Shown: piece after piece, positions 1-6,084 of the stretch
How the letters are laid out: each line of letters begins with the position of its first letter
Position numbering within the stretch: position 1 is the first letter of the stretch
Source: Clostridiales bacterium
GTDB taxonomy: Bacteria; Bacillota_A; Clostridia; Christensenellales; Aristaeellaceae
DNA: 10,029 nucleotides
Direction: 5' to 3'
Assembly: GCA_012514855.1 (NCBI GenBank)
Contig: JAAYZL010000463.1
Location: forward strand, 1-10,029
Made by a program: the position numbers and the translations under genes
The notes under the pieces: generated by a model
The model's database searches: none
Seen by the model: the letters and a program-made list of their open reading frames with translations, nothing else
Told to the model about the DNA's origin: nothing

Positions 1-251
1 GCCGACAGCATGCTGACCGCGCCCGACGCGTCGTACTGGACGCTGACGAAGTCCGAATATGTAAGCGACTTGTTCATGACCTCCTCGAGCGCCTTGTTGA
101 CCTCGCTCAGCGCGCGCTGCGCGGCGCGGGCCTCGGCCATCGAGAGCAGCGTCTTGTTCAGGTTCGAGAGCGCCGAAACCGCCGCAAACGCGAGTCCGAC
201 CACGAGCAATATCGCGACCAGCGCGACTTTCTTCCCTTTTTTCCCTGCCAT
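1..251 (-). CDS. yunB: YunB-like sporulation protein, N-terminal part (cut by window edge)
   Basis: The minus strand encodes 83 complete codons from an ATG at 251 to the window edge. A good ribosome binding site (GAGGTGG, 263-257) lies five bases upstream. The protein begins with a lysine-rich cytoplasmic stretch (MAGKKGKK), then one hydrophobic membrane segment (about residues 9-28). A helical region follows (AEARAAQRALSEVNKALEEV), then SLTYSDFVSVQYDASGAV, which matches my memory of the YunB pattern of a tyrosine-aspartate step followed by V-Q-x-D-x-x-G. YunB is a membrane protein of the mother-cell sporulation programme, sigma-E controlled in Bacillus subtilis, with no known biochemical activity. 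I did not find a convincing sigma-E promoter in the 170 bases upstream. The gene is divergent from the penicillin-binding protein gene. The C-terminal two thirds lie outside the window. The family call is by recognition and is fairly secure. Confidence 0.8.
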   Translation of the reverse strand, partial: MAGKKGKKVALVAILLVVGLAFAAVSALSNLNKTLLSMAEARAAQRALSEVNKALEEVMNKSLTYSDFVSVQYDASGAVSMLS

Positions 252-281
252 TGGAACCACCTCGCCCGTTTGAATGTCTAA

Positions 282-306
282 AGTCTGTCCGGCGCGCCGA
301 CAGACT
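282..306. repeat. Inverted repeat in the leader of the yunB-like gene
   Basis: Two perfect 8-base arms, AGTCTGTC (282-289) and GACAGACT (299-306), flank a 9-base centre that contains the palindrome GGCGCGCC. On the minus strand the hairpin is followed by TTTAGA, too short for a confident terminator. It lies between the two divergent genes, 31 bases upstream of the yunB-like start. It could be a transcript hairpin in the yunB leader or a protein binding site. Nothing in the sequence decides between these. Confidence 0.4.
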
Positions 307-365
307 CCCGCTCATACTACGGCAGCCGGGCGAGGCGCGTTCATGAAATTGACACGGAAAATCAG

Positions 366-393
366 TTGAGAAAGCGAATTTATGTGATATAAT
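366..393 (+). promoter_or_regulatory. Sigma-A promoter of the penicillin-binding protein gene
   Basis: A -35 box TTGAGA (366-371) and a perfect -10 box TATAAT (388-393) are separated by 16 bases. The -10 is extended by TGA (385-387). Transcription would begin near base 400, giving a leader of about 20 bases that holds the GGAGG ribosome binding site (411-415). The position directly before the gene and the perfect -10 make this a strong prediction of housekeeping, vegetative expression. Confidence 0.75.
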
Positions 394-421
394 ACGCGTA
401 TACGGGGTATCGGAGGTCAAG

Positions 422-2818
422 ATGGCAAAGTATTCTGTCTTTCGTCCGCGGGACAGGGAGGACAACTTCATACTGTCGGTCGCGATGGCCACGGCGCGCA
501 TGCTGTTCTTCGTGGTTCTCCTGATCGGCTTCTCGGCGCTGGGAATCGGCGTCGGCGTCGGCAAGGCGTGGGTGGACACGTCGCCGGCGCTCGACCTGGA
601 CATATTGCACTCGCAGTCGCAGACCTCGTTCATCTACGACAAGAACGGAAACCTGATCACCGAATACAAGGGTTCCGAAAACCGCATTTACGTATCGCTT
701 GACGAAGTCCCCCGGAACCTCATCGACGCGGTCATCGCGGTCGAGGACGCGCGCTACTGGGCGCACAACGGCGTCGACGTGAAGCGCATCGGCGGCGGCC
801 TGATCTCGACGTTCATCAAGGGCGACATGCAGGGCGGCTCGACGATCACCTGCCAGCTCGTCAAGCTGACGCTTCTGACGAGCGACCAGAACTTCCGGCG
901 CAAGGTGCAGGAAGCCTATCTGGCGCTGCAGCTCGAGGACACGATCTCGAAGGAGGAAATCCTCGAGGAATACCTAAACGTCATCTACCTGGGCGGTTCG
1001 AGCTACGGCGTGAAGATCGCCGCGCAGGATTACTTCGGCAAGGAGCTCGGCCAACTGACGCTGCGCGAGTGCGCCGCGCTCGCCCGCATCATCCGCAACC
1101 CCTACAAGTTCAACCCGCGGCTCAACTACTACACGCGCAACACCCCGGACGTCATCGAAAAGGAGACCAACTACGTGCTCGAGCAGATGCTGGAGCAGGA
1201 GCTGATCACGCCGGAGGAGTGCGCGCAGGCCAAGTCCGAGCGGCTCAACGTGATGGAGAAGAACAACGCCGCGAAGAACGAAATGTACGACGACGCCTAT
1301 TACGTCGAGTACGCGATCTACGACGTCGTCACGAAGATGCTTCGGGTCGAGAACCTCGAGGACAACGAGACGAACCGCGCCGCGATGCAGCGCAAGCTCC
1401 GCACCGGCGGCTACAGGATCTACACGTCCCTCGACCCGGAGGTGCAGGACGCCGCGCAGAAGGTCATCACCGAGTGGTCGCAATACCCCGGCATGCGCTA
1501 CTCGAACGACAAGACGAGCCGCTCGTCGCTGGGCGGCGGCGAATACATGACGCTCGTGCAGCCGCAGGCGTCCGCGGCCATCATGAACCACCACACGGGC
1601 GAGCTCGTGGCGGTCGTCGGCGGCCGGTCGGAGCCGGTGCAGAAGATGCAGCTCAACCGCGCCTACCAGATGAACATGCCGATCGGATCGTCCATCAAGC
1701 CGCTGTCGGTCTACGGCCCGGCGTTTGACCTCGGCAATTCGCCGGGCACGCCGGTTCTGAACCTGCCGATCCCGATCATCGACTGGCGCAGCGAAAACCA
1801 GTACCCGAGCAACTACGGCGGCGGCGGCTTCCTGGGCGTCGAGCCGATGCGCGTGGCGATGAACCGCTCGCACAACACGGCGGCCGCGCAGGCGCTGATG
1901 ACCTACGTCGGCATCGAGAACTCGGTCGCGTATCTGCTAAGGCTCGGCGTCAGCGCGAAGCACATCAACGCGAACGGCTCCGGGCTGGCGCTCGGGAGCT
2001 CGTCGCTGTCGGTCGTCGAGATGGCCGGCGCGTTCGGCGCGATCGCCCACCTCGGCGAGTACCAGGAGCCCTACGCGTTTACCAAGGTCATCAACCCGGA
2101 CGGCTCGACCTACATCGACGTGCAGCAGATACAGATCCGCCGGCAGGTGTTCAAGCAGTCGACCGCGTGGCTGCTGGTCGACGTGCTGAAGGGCTGCGTC
2201 GGCTCCGACGGCACCGGCAGCCGCGCGAACTTCGGCAGGCTCGAGGTCGGCGGAAAGACCGGCACGAACTCCGGGAACATCGGCGTGACCTTCGGCGGCA
2301 TGACCGGCTATTACTCGGGCGCGGTCTGGGTCGGCTCGGACAACTACAAGCCGCTCGTCAGCGACGCAACCGGCGGAACCTACGCGGCCCCGCTCTGGGC
2401 CGCGGTCATGAAGGCGGTGCACTACGTCACCGGCTGCACGGAGAACCGGCCGATCATCAGCAAGTCCGCGACGGCGGTCGGGCTCGTCAAGGCCACCTGC
2501 TGCGCGGTCTCCGGCATGCGCGCAACCTCGGCCTGCCGGCACGACATCAACGGCCGCGACCCGACGACCGACTACTACCTCGCGGGCACGGAGCCGAACG
2601 TCGACTGCAACATGCACCGCCCGGTGGAAATCTGCCGCAAGAGCAAGAAGCGCGCGACGAGCCGCTGCTCCTCGACCTCCGTCTACGGCGTCATCTACAT
2701 CCCCGCCGGCCACCCGCTCAGGCAGGCGGACGACATGAAGGTCGTGCGCGAGTATTTCTACGGCGCGTCCGTCGACGAGGATTCCCCGGGCATCAGCCGC
2801 TGCTCGTCGTGCGGATAG
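422..2818 (+). CDS. Bifunctional class A penicillin-binding protein (glycosyltransferase and transpeptidase)
   Basis: This 798-residue enzyme polymerises lipid II into glycan strands and cross-links the stem peptides outside the membrane. A short cytoplasmic N-terminus is followed by one membrane anchor (about 24-48). The GT51 domain carries EDARYWAHNGVD with catalytic Glu108, GGSTITCQ (138-145), RKVQE (160-164) and KEEILEEYLN (177-186). The transpeptidase domain (about 375-665) has the nucleophile in SSIK (Ser423, Lys426), SHN (483-485) and KTGT (612-615). Residues 672-798 form a tail with nine cysteines, ending in CSSCG. Motif 2 has Cys144 where GGSTITQQ usually has glutamine. The ATG at 422 follows GGAGG (411-415) with suitable spacing and lies just downstream of a strong promoter. 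The gene stands alone between its own promoter and terminator. Class A assignment is secure; whether it serves vegetative wall or spore cortex synthesis cannot be told, so no symbol is given. Confidence 0.95.
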   Translation: MAKYSVFRPRDREDNFILSVAMATARMLFFVVLLIGFSALGIGVGVGKAWVDTSPALDLDILHSQSQTSFIYDKNGNLITEYKGSENRIYVSLDEVPRNLIDAVIAVEDARYWAHNGVDVKRIGGGLISTFIKGDMQGGSTITCQLVKLTLLTSDQNFRRKVQEAYLALQLEDTISKEEILEEYLNVIYLGGSSYGVKIAAQDYFGKELGQLTLRECAALARIIRNPYKFNPRLNYYTRNTPDVIEKETNYVLEQMLEQELITPEECAQAKSERLNVMEKNNAAKNEMYDDAYYVEYAIYDVVTKMLRVENLEDNETNRAAMQRKLRTGGYRIYTSLDPEVQDAAQKVITEWSQYPGMRYSNDKTSRSSLGGGEYMTLVQPQASAAIMNHHTGELVAVVGGRSEPVQKMQLNRAYQMNMPIGSSIKPLSVYGPAFDLGNSPGTPVLNLPIPIIDWRSENQYPSNYGGGGFLGVEPMRVAMNRSHNTAAAQALMTYVGIENSVAYLLRLGVSAKHINANGSGLALGSSSLSVVEMAGAFGAIAHLGEYQEPYAFTKVINPDGSTYIDVQQIQIRRQVFKQSTAWLLVDVLKGCVGSDGTGSRANFGRLEVGGKTGTNSGNIGVTFGGMTGYYSGAVWVGSDNYKPLVSDATGGTYAAPLWAAVMKAVHYVTGCTENRPIISKSATAVGLVKATCCAVSGMRATSACRHDINGRDPTTDYYLAGTEPNVDCNMHRPVEICRKSKKRATSRCSSTSVYGVIYIPAGHPLRQADDMKVVREYFYGASVDEDSPGISRCSSCG

Positions 2819-2840
2819 GCACTCTCCATCGATCGAATTG

Positions 2841-2880
2841 AAGAAGGAGCCGGGCGCGCGGGTGCGCCCGGTTCTTCTTT
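2841..2880 (+). terminator. Intrinsic terminator of the penicillin-binding protein gene
   Basis: A very stable hairpin pairs CCGGGCGC (2850-2857) with GCGCCCGG (2864-2871) around a six-base loop. The stem is extended by an A-rich left flank (AAGAAGGAG, 2841-2849) that pairs imperfectly with TTCTTCTTT (2872-2880), which also supplies the T tract. It starts 22 bases after the stop codon. Confidence 0.8.
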
Positions 2881-3045
2881 GGAAAAGCGGCGGGTTGGAC
2901 CGCGCGGCGGGGCGGGAGGAGGCCGGGCAGGGACGCCCCTGTCCGACGAATGCCCCCGCCCTGCCGGACTGCAGGCGGGACGTTCTCCGACGCGGCGCGC
3001 CCCCGACAGGGCGTCCTCCACAATACCGACTTTGGTATGCATTTT
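2881..3045. other. G+C-rich non-coding spacer with overlapping inverted repeats
   Basis: No supported coding frame is present here. Several inverted repeats overlap. CCGGGCAGGG (2923-2932) can pair with CCCTGCCGG (2959-2967). GGAC (2931-2934) can pair with GTCC (2941-2944). CCCGCCCTGC (2955-2964) can pair with GCAGGCGGG (2971-2979) with one bulge, which competes with the first pairing. ATACC (3023-3027) and GGTAT (3034-3038) form a small hairpin just before the next terminator. No clear -10/-35 pair was found. It could be only inert G+C-rich DNA, or part of a short structured transcript. Confidence 0.3.
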
Positions 3046-3068
3046 GAGACTTCGGTCTCTTTTTATTT
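3046..3068 (+). terminator. Short UUCG-loop terminator
   Basis: GAGAC (3046-3050) and GTCTC (3055-3059) enclose a TTCG tetraloop closed by a C-G pair, followed by TTTTTATTT (3060-3068). The stem is only five pairs, but the tetraloop is exceptionally stable and the T tract is good. It lies about 170 bases beyond the first terminator and 120 bases before the dehydrogenase gene. It is therefore either a backup terminator or the end of a short transcript from the spacer. Confidence 0.6.
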
Positions 3069-3187
3069 GACGGGACGCATGGAATCCCCGAGCCCTCCCC
3101 CCTTCCGGGCATTCCCTTGTGTAGTTTAACACGTCCTCTCTTGTGAAAACCGGCAAGCTGTGGTACCTTTGCCCGGGAGTTGATACG

Positions 3188-4384
3188 ATGCGCATTACGG
3201 TTGTCGGCTTGGGATATGTTGGACTCGCCACCGCAGTTCTTCTCGCGCAGCACAACCGCGTGACCGCGGTGGATATCTCGGAGGAGCGCGTCCGTCTCGT
3301 GAACGCGCGGCTGTCCCCGATCCGGGAGGCTGGGCTTGCGGCGTTTCTGTCCCGCGCGGAACTCGATCTGACGGCCACGACCGACGCGCGGGCGGCGTAC
3401 CGGGGCGCGGAGTTCGTGATCGTCGCGACGCCGACCGACTACGATCCCGCGCGGAACAGCTTCGACACCTCGTCCGTGGAGGGCATCCTCGGCGATGTCC
3501 TTTCCGTGAACCCCGGCGCGGCGGTCGTCATCAAGTCCACGGTGCCGACCGGCTTCACGGAGGCCATGCGGAAACGTGGAACCGACCGCATCCTGTTCTG
3601 CCCCGAATTCCTGTCCGAGGGCAAATCGCTCGAGGGCGTATTGCATCCGTCGAGGATCGTCCTGGGCGTCCCGGAAGGCGTTCAGGCGGAGCGCGCCGCG
3701 GACGCCTTTGCCGCGCTGCTCTTGCAGGCGGCGCAGCGGAAGGACGCGCCGGTCCTTCGCATGCGGCCGACCGAGGCCGAGGCCGTGAAGCTGTTTTCGA
3801 ACGCGTACCTCGCGCTGCGCGTCGGCTTTTTCAACGAGCTCGACGCGTATGCGGAGGCGCGCGACCTCGACGCGAGGGCCGTCATCGAGGGCGTCTGCCT
3901 CGATCCCCGCATCGGCGCGTACTACAACAACCCCTCGTTCGGCTACGGCGGAAAGTGCCTGCCGAAGGACGCAAAGCAACTGCTCGCCGATTTCGGCGGC
4001 GCCCCGTGCGACATCGTCCGCGCGATCGTCGAATCGAACGACGCGCGCAAGCGCTCAATCGCCGACCGCATCCTGGAAAGGGCGCGGTGCCTTGGCGTGG
4101 AGCGGCCGCTCGTCGGGGTATACCGGCTGACGATGAAGGAGGGCTCCGACAATTTCCGCCAGAGCAGCGTGCTGGACGTCGTCCGGCTGCTCAGGGCCGA
4201 TGGGATCGCGTTTGTGGTCTACGAGCCGCTGCTTCGCGAAAATTCGTTCGAGGACATGCCCGTGGAACGCGATCTCGAGCGCTTCAAGGCGACGAGTGAC
4301 ATCATCATCGCCAATCGGTACAGCCATGAGCTCTCCGACGCGGCGGAAAAGCTGTATACGCGGGACCTGTTCGCGCGGGACTGA
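3188..4384 (+). CDS. ugd: UDP-glucose 6-dehydrogenase
   Basis: The 398-residue cytoplasmic enzyme oxidises UDP-glucose twice with NAD+ to UDP-glucuronate, a precursor for capsular and exopolysaccharides. The N-terminal Rossmann fold opens with the dinucleotide motif GLGYVG (7-12), followed by VDIS. The central part has STVPTGFT and CPEFLSEGKSLEGVLHPSRI, typical of the short Escherichia coli Ugd / streptococcal HasB type. The catalytic cysteine is Cys257 in GYGGKCLPKD. The C-terminal domain has GVYRLTMKEGSDNFRQSS. Length fits the 390-400 residue class. The ATG at 3188 follows GGGAG (3175-3179) at eight bases, and the Rossmann strand begins immediately. An upstream in-frame ATG at 3143 lacks a comparable site and adds unrelated sequence. 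The stop is 26 bases before the glycosyltransferase, suggesting one transcript. I saw no convincing promoter upstream. Confidence 0.93.
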   Translation: MRITVVGLGYVGLATAVLLAQHNRVTAVDISEERVRLVNARLSPIREAGLAAFLSRAELDLTATTDARAAYRGAEFVIVATPTDYDPARNSFDTSSVEGILGDVLSVNPGAAVVIKSTVPTGFTEAMRKRGTDRILFCPEFLSEGKSLEGVLHPSRIVLGVPEGVQAERAADAFAALLLQAAQRKDAPVLRMRPTEAEAVKLFSNAYLALRVGFFNELDAYAEARDLDARAVIEGVCLDPRIGAYYNNPSFGYGGKCLPKDAKQLLADFGGAPCDIVRAIVESNDARKRSIADRILERARCLGVERPLVGVYRLTMKEGSDNFRQSSVLDVVRLLRADGIAFVVYEPLLRENSFEDMPVERDLERFKATSDIIIANRYSHELSDAAEKLYTRDLFARD

Positions 4385-4410
4385 AGATTCTCTGAAAAGG
4401 CGGAAGATGC

Positions 4411-5358
4411 ATGTCCGACCCCCTCGTAAGCGCCATCATAACGACCTGCCATCGCGGCGCGCCGATGCTCATGCAGGCGGTTGAGAGCGCGCGAAACCAG
4501 ACGTACCGCCCCCTCGAGATCATCGTCGTCAGCGACAATCCCCCCGACGGCGACCATGCCCGCGAGGTTGCCGGGGCGCTTCGGGCGCTTCCCGACGTCC
4601 GGCTGATCCAACTTCCGCGCAACTCCGGCGCGCAGGCCGCCCGAAACGCCGGAATCCGCGCCTCGTCGGGCGATTTTGTCGCGCTTCTGGACGACGACGA
4701 CCTGTGGCTGCCGGAGAAGATCGCGCGGCAGATGCCGGCCTTTTCCGACCCCCGTGTCGGGCTCGTCTACTGCCGGGGCTATGTGTTCTCCGACGACCCG
4801 GACGACCTGCGCGACTACTACACGACGATCCATGGCTTTCGCACCGCCGCGAGCTTTGAGGAGTTGCTCGTCGGGGATGTCATCGGCTCCACGTCGCAGG
4901 CGGTCATCCGCCGCGCGTGTTTCGAGGACTGCGGATACTTCGACGAGCGTTTCAGGGTCCGGCAGGACTACGACCGCTGGCTCGCCATCGCCGAGAAATA
5001 CAGGACCGCGGGGATCGACGTCCCGCTGTTTCTGCACAGGCGGCACAACGGCGGGCGCATCACCGCATTGGACGCGAGCCTGCAAGAGCTCGAGTCCTTT
5101 CGGATGCTGTACCGAAAATACAGAAGGTACTACCACAGATACCCGATCCTCTGCATGTGGCACTATTACCGCCGCGCGAAGACCCTGAAGCGGCACGGCA
5201 TGCGCGTCCGGGCCGCGTACAACGCCGCGCGCGCGTTTTTCTGGAACCCCGCCGCCTTTTTAAAAAAGTTCAATCCCGGTTGGCGGCTGCGCCCTAATCG
5301 TGGAACGAGTCCGGGTCGGCGCCGTAGACGGACATGTTGCCGTCGGTCGTCGTCTTGA
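4411..5358 (+). CDS. Family 2 glycosyltransferase (GT-A fold)
   Basis: This 315-residue protein should transfer a sugar from a nucleotide-sugar donor to a cell-surface glycan acceptor at the cytoplasmic face. It opens with LVSAIITTCHRGAPMLMQAV and EIIVVSDNPPDG, the nucleotide-binding half of GT2 enzymes. RNSGAQAARNAGIRASSGDF leads to the metal-binding LLDDDDLWL (aspartates 94-97). A QDYDRW motif (185-190) sits where the catalytic base region lies. No membrane segment is evident; the C-terminal third is very basic and aromatic. The start has AAAGGCGG (4396-4403) seven bases upstream. Coupling with ugd suggests, but does not prove, a UDP-glucuronate-related glycan. The last 20 or so residues (from about Pro295) are arginine- and serine-rich and are read from the antisense of the opposite-strand fragment, so the native end was probably near residue 295. 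Donor and acceptor are unknown. Confidence 0.88.
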   Translation: MSDPLVSAIITTCHRGAPMLMQAVESARNQTYRPLEIIVVSDNPPDGDHAREVAGALRALPDVRLIQLPRNSGAQAARNAGIRASSGDFVALLDDDDLWLPEKIARQMPAFSDPRVGLVYCRGYVFSDDPDDLRDYYTTIHGFRTAASFEELLVGDVIGSTSQAVIRRACFEDCGYFDERFRVRQDYDRWLAIAEKYRTAGIDVPLFLHRRHNGGRITALDASLQELESFRMLYRKYRRYYHRYPILCMWHYYRRAKTLKRHGMRVRAAYNAARAFFWNPAAFLKKFNPGWRLRPNRGTSPGRRRRRTCCRRSSS

Positions 5359-5590
5359 GCGTGACCGTGTGGTAATACTTGGTGCTCGCCACCTCGAGGA
5401 GGTCGGTGCTGCTGTAGTCGCCGTACTCGCCGAACAGCTCCTCCTCGCCGTACCAGATCTCTCCGCTGGCGATCAGGAAATAGTAGTCGCCCTTGCGCAC
5501 GCGCAGCGTGCACGAGCCGCCGGAGCGGATGAAGGCCGTGACCGCGACCGCGTCGGTCTCGTAGTCCCTGAGCTCGGTTGTCTGCACATC

Positions 5591-5599
5591 ATTATAGCA
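5591..5599 (-). promoter_or_regulatory. Extended -10-like box inside the remnant
   Basis: The minus strand reads TGCTATAAT (5599-5591), a perfect extended -10 element. No convincing -35 lies 16-18 bases upstream. Transcription would begin near base 5583, downstream of any usable start codon of the remnant, so no product is evident. It may be chance or may belong to a lost gene. Confidence 0.25.
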
Positions 5600-5616
5600 G
5601 GTTCTGGGGGAAAATG

Positions 5617-5635
5617 TGTGGGCTGTCAGCCCACA
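5617..5635. repeat. Perfect short-loop palindrome
   Basis: TGTGGGCT (5617-5624) and AGCCCACA (5628-5635) form an 8-base perfect stem with a three-base loop. No T tract follows closely on either strand, so it does not look like a terminator. It sits just outside the point where recognisable similarity of the minus-strand fragment ends (near 5580). Confidence 0.45.
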
Positions 5636-5641
5636 TCGCAA

Positions 5642-5754
5642 AAACTCGCGGTGGTCGGGCGGACGGCGTCAACAGATGGTAAAAGCGCCGCGGTTTTCGC
5701 CGCCGGCGGCGCGGGGCGGCGCATGGTTTCTCGGCCGCCGCGGAAAACTAAAAC
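5642..5754. other. G+C-rich leader region before the small protein gene
   Basis: No gene is supported on either strand. It holds the 12-base palindrome GCCGCCGGCGGC (5699-5710) and a pair of arms GTTTTC (5693-5698) and GAAAAC (5743-5748) that could fold the leader of the following small gene. I found no clear promoter here. The small gene may be read from the upstream ugd-glycosyltransferase transcript, since no terminator lies between them. Confidence 0.3.
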
Positions 5755-5767
5755 GGAGGTGAATCCC

Positions 5768-5941
5768 ATGCGCAATCTGTCCGACCCCTCGGAGATGCCG
5801 ATCGGCCTGACGATGGCCTTTGCGGAAAACACGGAGGCCATGCGCCGCTTTGCCTCGATGTCGGAGGCCGAGCGGCGGGGCGTGCTCGCTCGCGCGCACA
5901 GCGTCCAATCGAAAGAGGAAATGCGCGCGTACGTGCAGTAG
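5768..5941 (+). CDS. Small conserved-looking protein of unknown function (57 residues)
   Basis: The gene has one of the best ribosome binding sites in the window, GGAGGTGA (5755-5762), five bases before the ATG at 5768. A terminator begins 17 bases after its stop. The product is soluble and probably helical: MPIGLTMAFAENTEAMRRFA, then SMSEAERRGVLARAHSVQSK and EEMRAYVQ. I recall the same layout in many short clostridial proteins: a hydrophobic P-x-G-x-x-M-A-x-A-x-N start, then a short loop, then an A-H-x-V-x-S-K-x-E-M ending. I know no function for them. The charged second half resembles the C-terminal helix pair of YdeI/OmdA-type proteins, a weak likeness. An in-frame ATG at 5723 would add 15 residues across the ribosome binding site and is not preferred. 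Confidence 0.75.
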   Translation: MRNLSDPSEMPIGLTMAFAENTEAMRRFASMSEAERRGVLARAHSVQSKEEMRAYVQ

Positions 5942-5958
5942 CTCATAAAGTAGTGACT

Positions 5959-5992
5959 AAAAAGGCGGCCTGTCGCAATGGGGCCGCCTTTT
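5959..5992. terminator. Bidirectional intrinsic terminator between convergent units
   Basis: GGCGGCC (5964-5970) pairs with GGCCGCC (5982-5988) around an 11-base loop, flanked by five A's on the left and four T's on the right. On the plus strand it ends the small protein gene. On the minus strand the A's become a T tract, so it can also end the ABC exporter operon, whose last stop codon is 93 bases away. The remaining 92 bases (5993-6084) hold nothing I can identify. Confidence 0.8.
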
Positions 5993-6084
5993 GAACAACA
6001 CGCGGCCCGGTCCGCCCGATACTGCGCGGAATAGGGATATCATCGCGCGTGCAATGCGCTGTTATCGCTCCCGCTCCCCGACCC

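Larger units (their letters stand above)
5294..5641 (-). pseudogene. Remnant of a WYGEEELFG-motif clostridial domain protein (N-terminus lost)
   Basis: The minus-strand frame ends at TAG (5296-5294). It contains DAVAVTAFIRSGGS, then KGDYYFLIASGEIWYGEEEL, FGEYGDYSSTD, TLKTTTDGNMSVYG and ADPDSFHD. I recognise this pattern from the C-terminal domain of clostridial membrane-anchored proteins of unknown function. There a beta-rich domain of about 90 residues with V-R-G-G, W-Y-G-E-E and G-N-x-S motifs follows a transmembrane segment or zinc ribbon. Here the similarity starts only near base 5580. The residues before it are read through a palindrome and a promoter-like box, with no membrane segment and no good ribosome binding site at the ATG (5641). 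The C-terminus looks intact but overlaps the tail of the convergent glycosyltransferase by 65 bases. A degraded fragment is the best reading; a short functional protein starting at 5641 is possible. Confidence 0.55.

Noticed and set aside
349..393. TTGACA (349-354) as -35 box for the TATAAT at 388
   Set aside because: The spacing of 33 bases is far too long. TTGAGA at 366-371 gives a 16-base spacer with an extended -10.
974..1873. Long minus-strand open frame of 299 codons opposite the penicillin-binding protein gene
   Set aside because: It lies wholly antisense to a gene with complete catalytic motifs, and its product is an Arg/Val/Asp/His-rich mixture typical of antisense frames in G+C-rich DNA.
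3067..3095. TTGACG (3067-3072) as -35 box of a promoter for the dehydrogenase
   Set aside because: No -10-like hexamer lies 16-18 bases downstream.
1937..3979. Minus-strand open frame of 680 codons across two genes and their spacer
   Set aside because: It crosses a terminator, a spacer and the starts and ends of two well supported plus-strand genes, and it has no recognisable domain.
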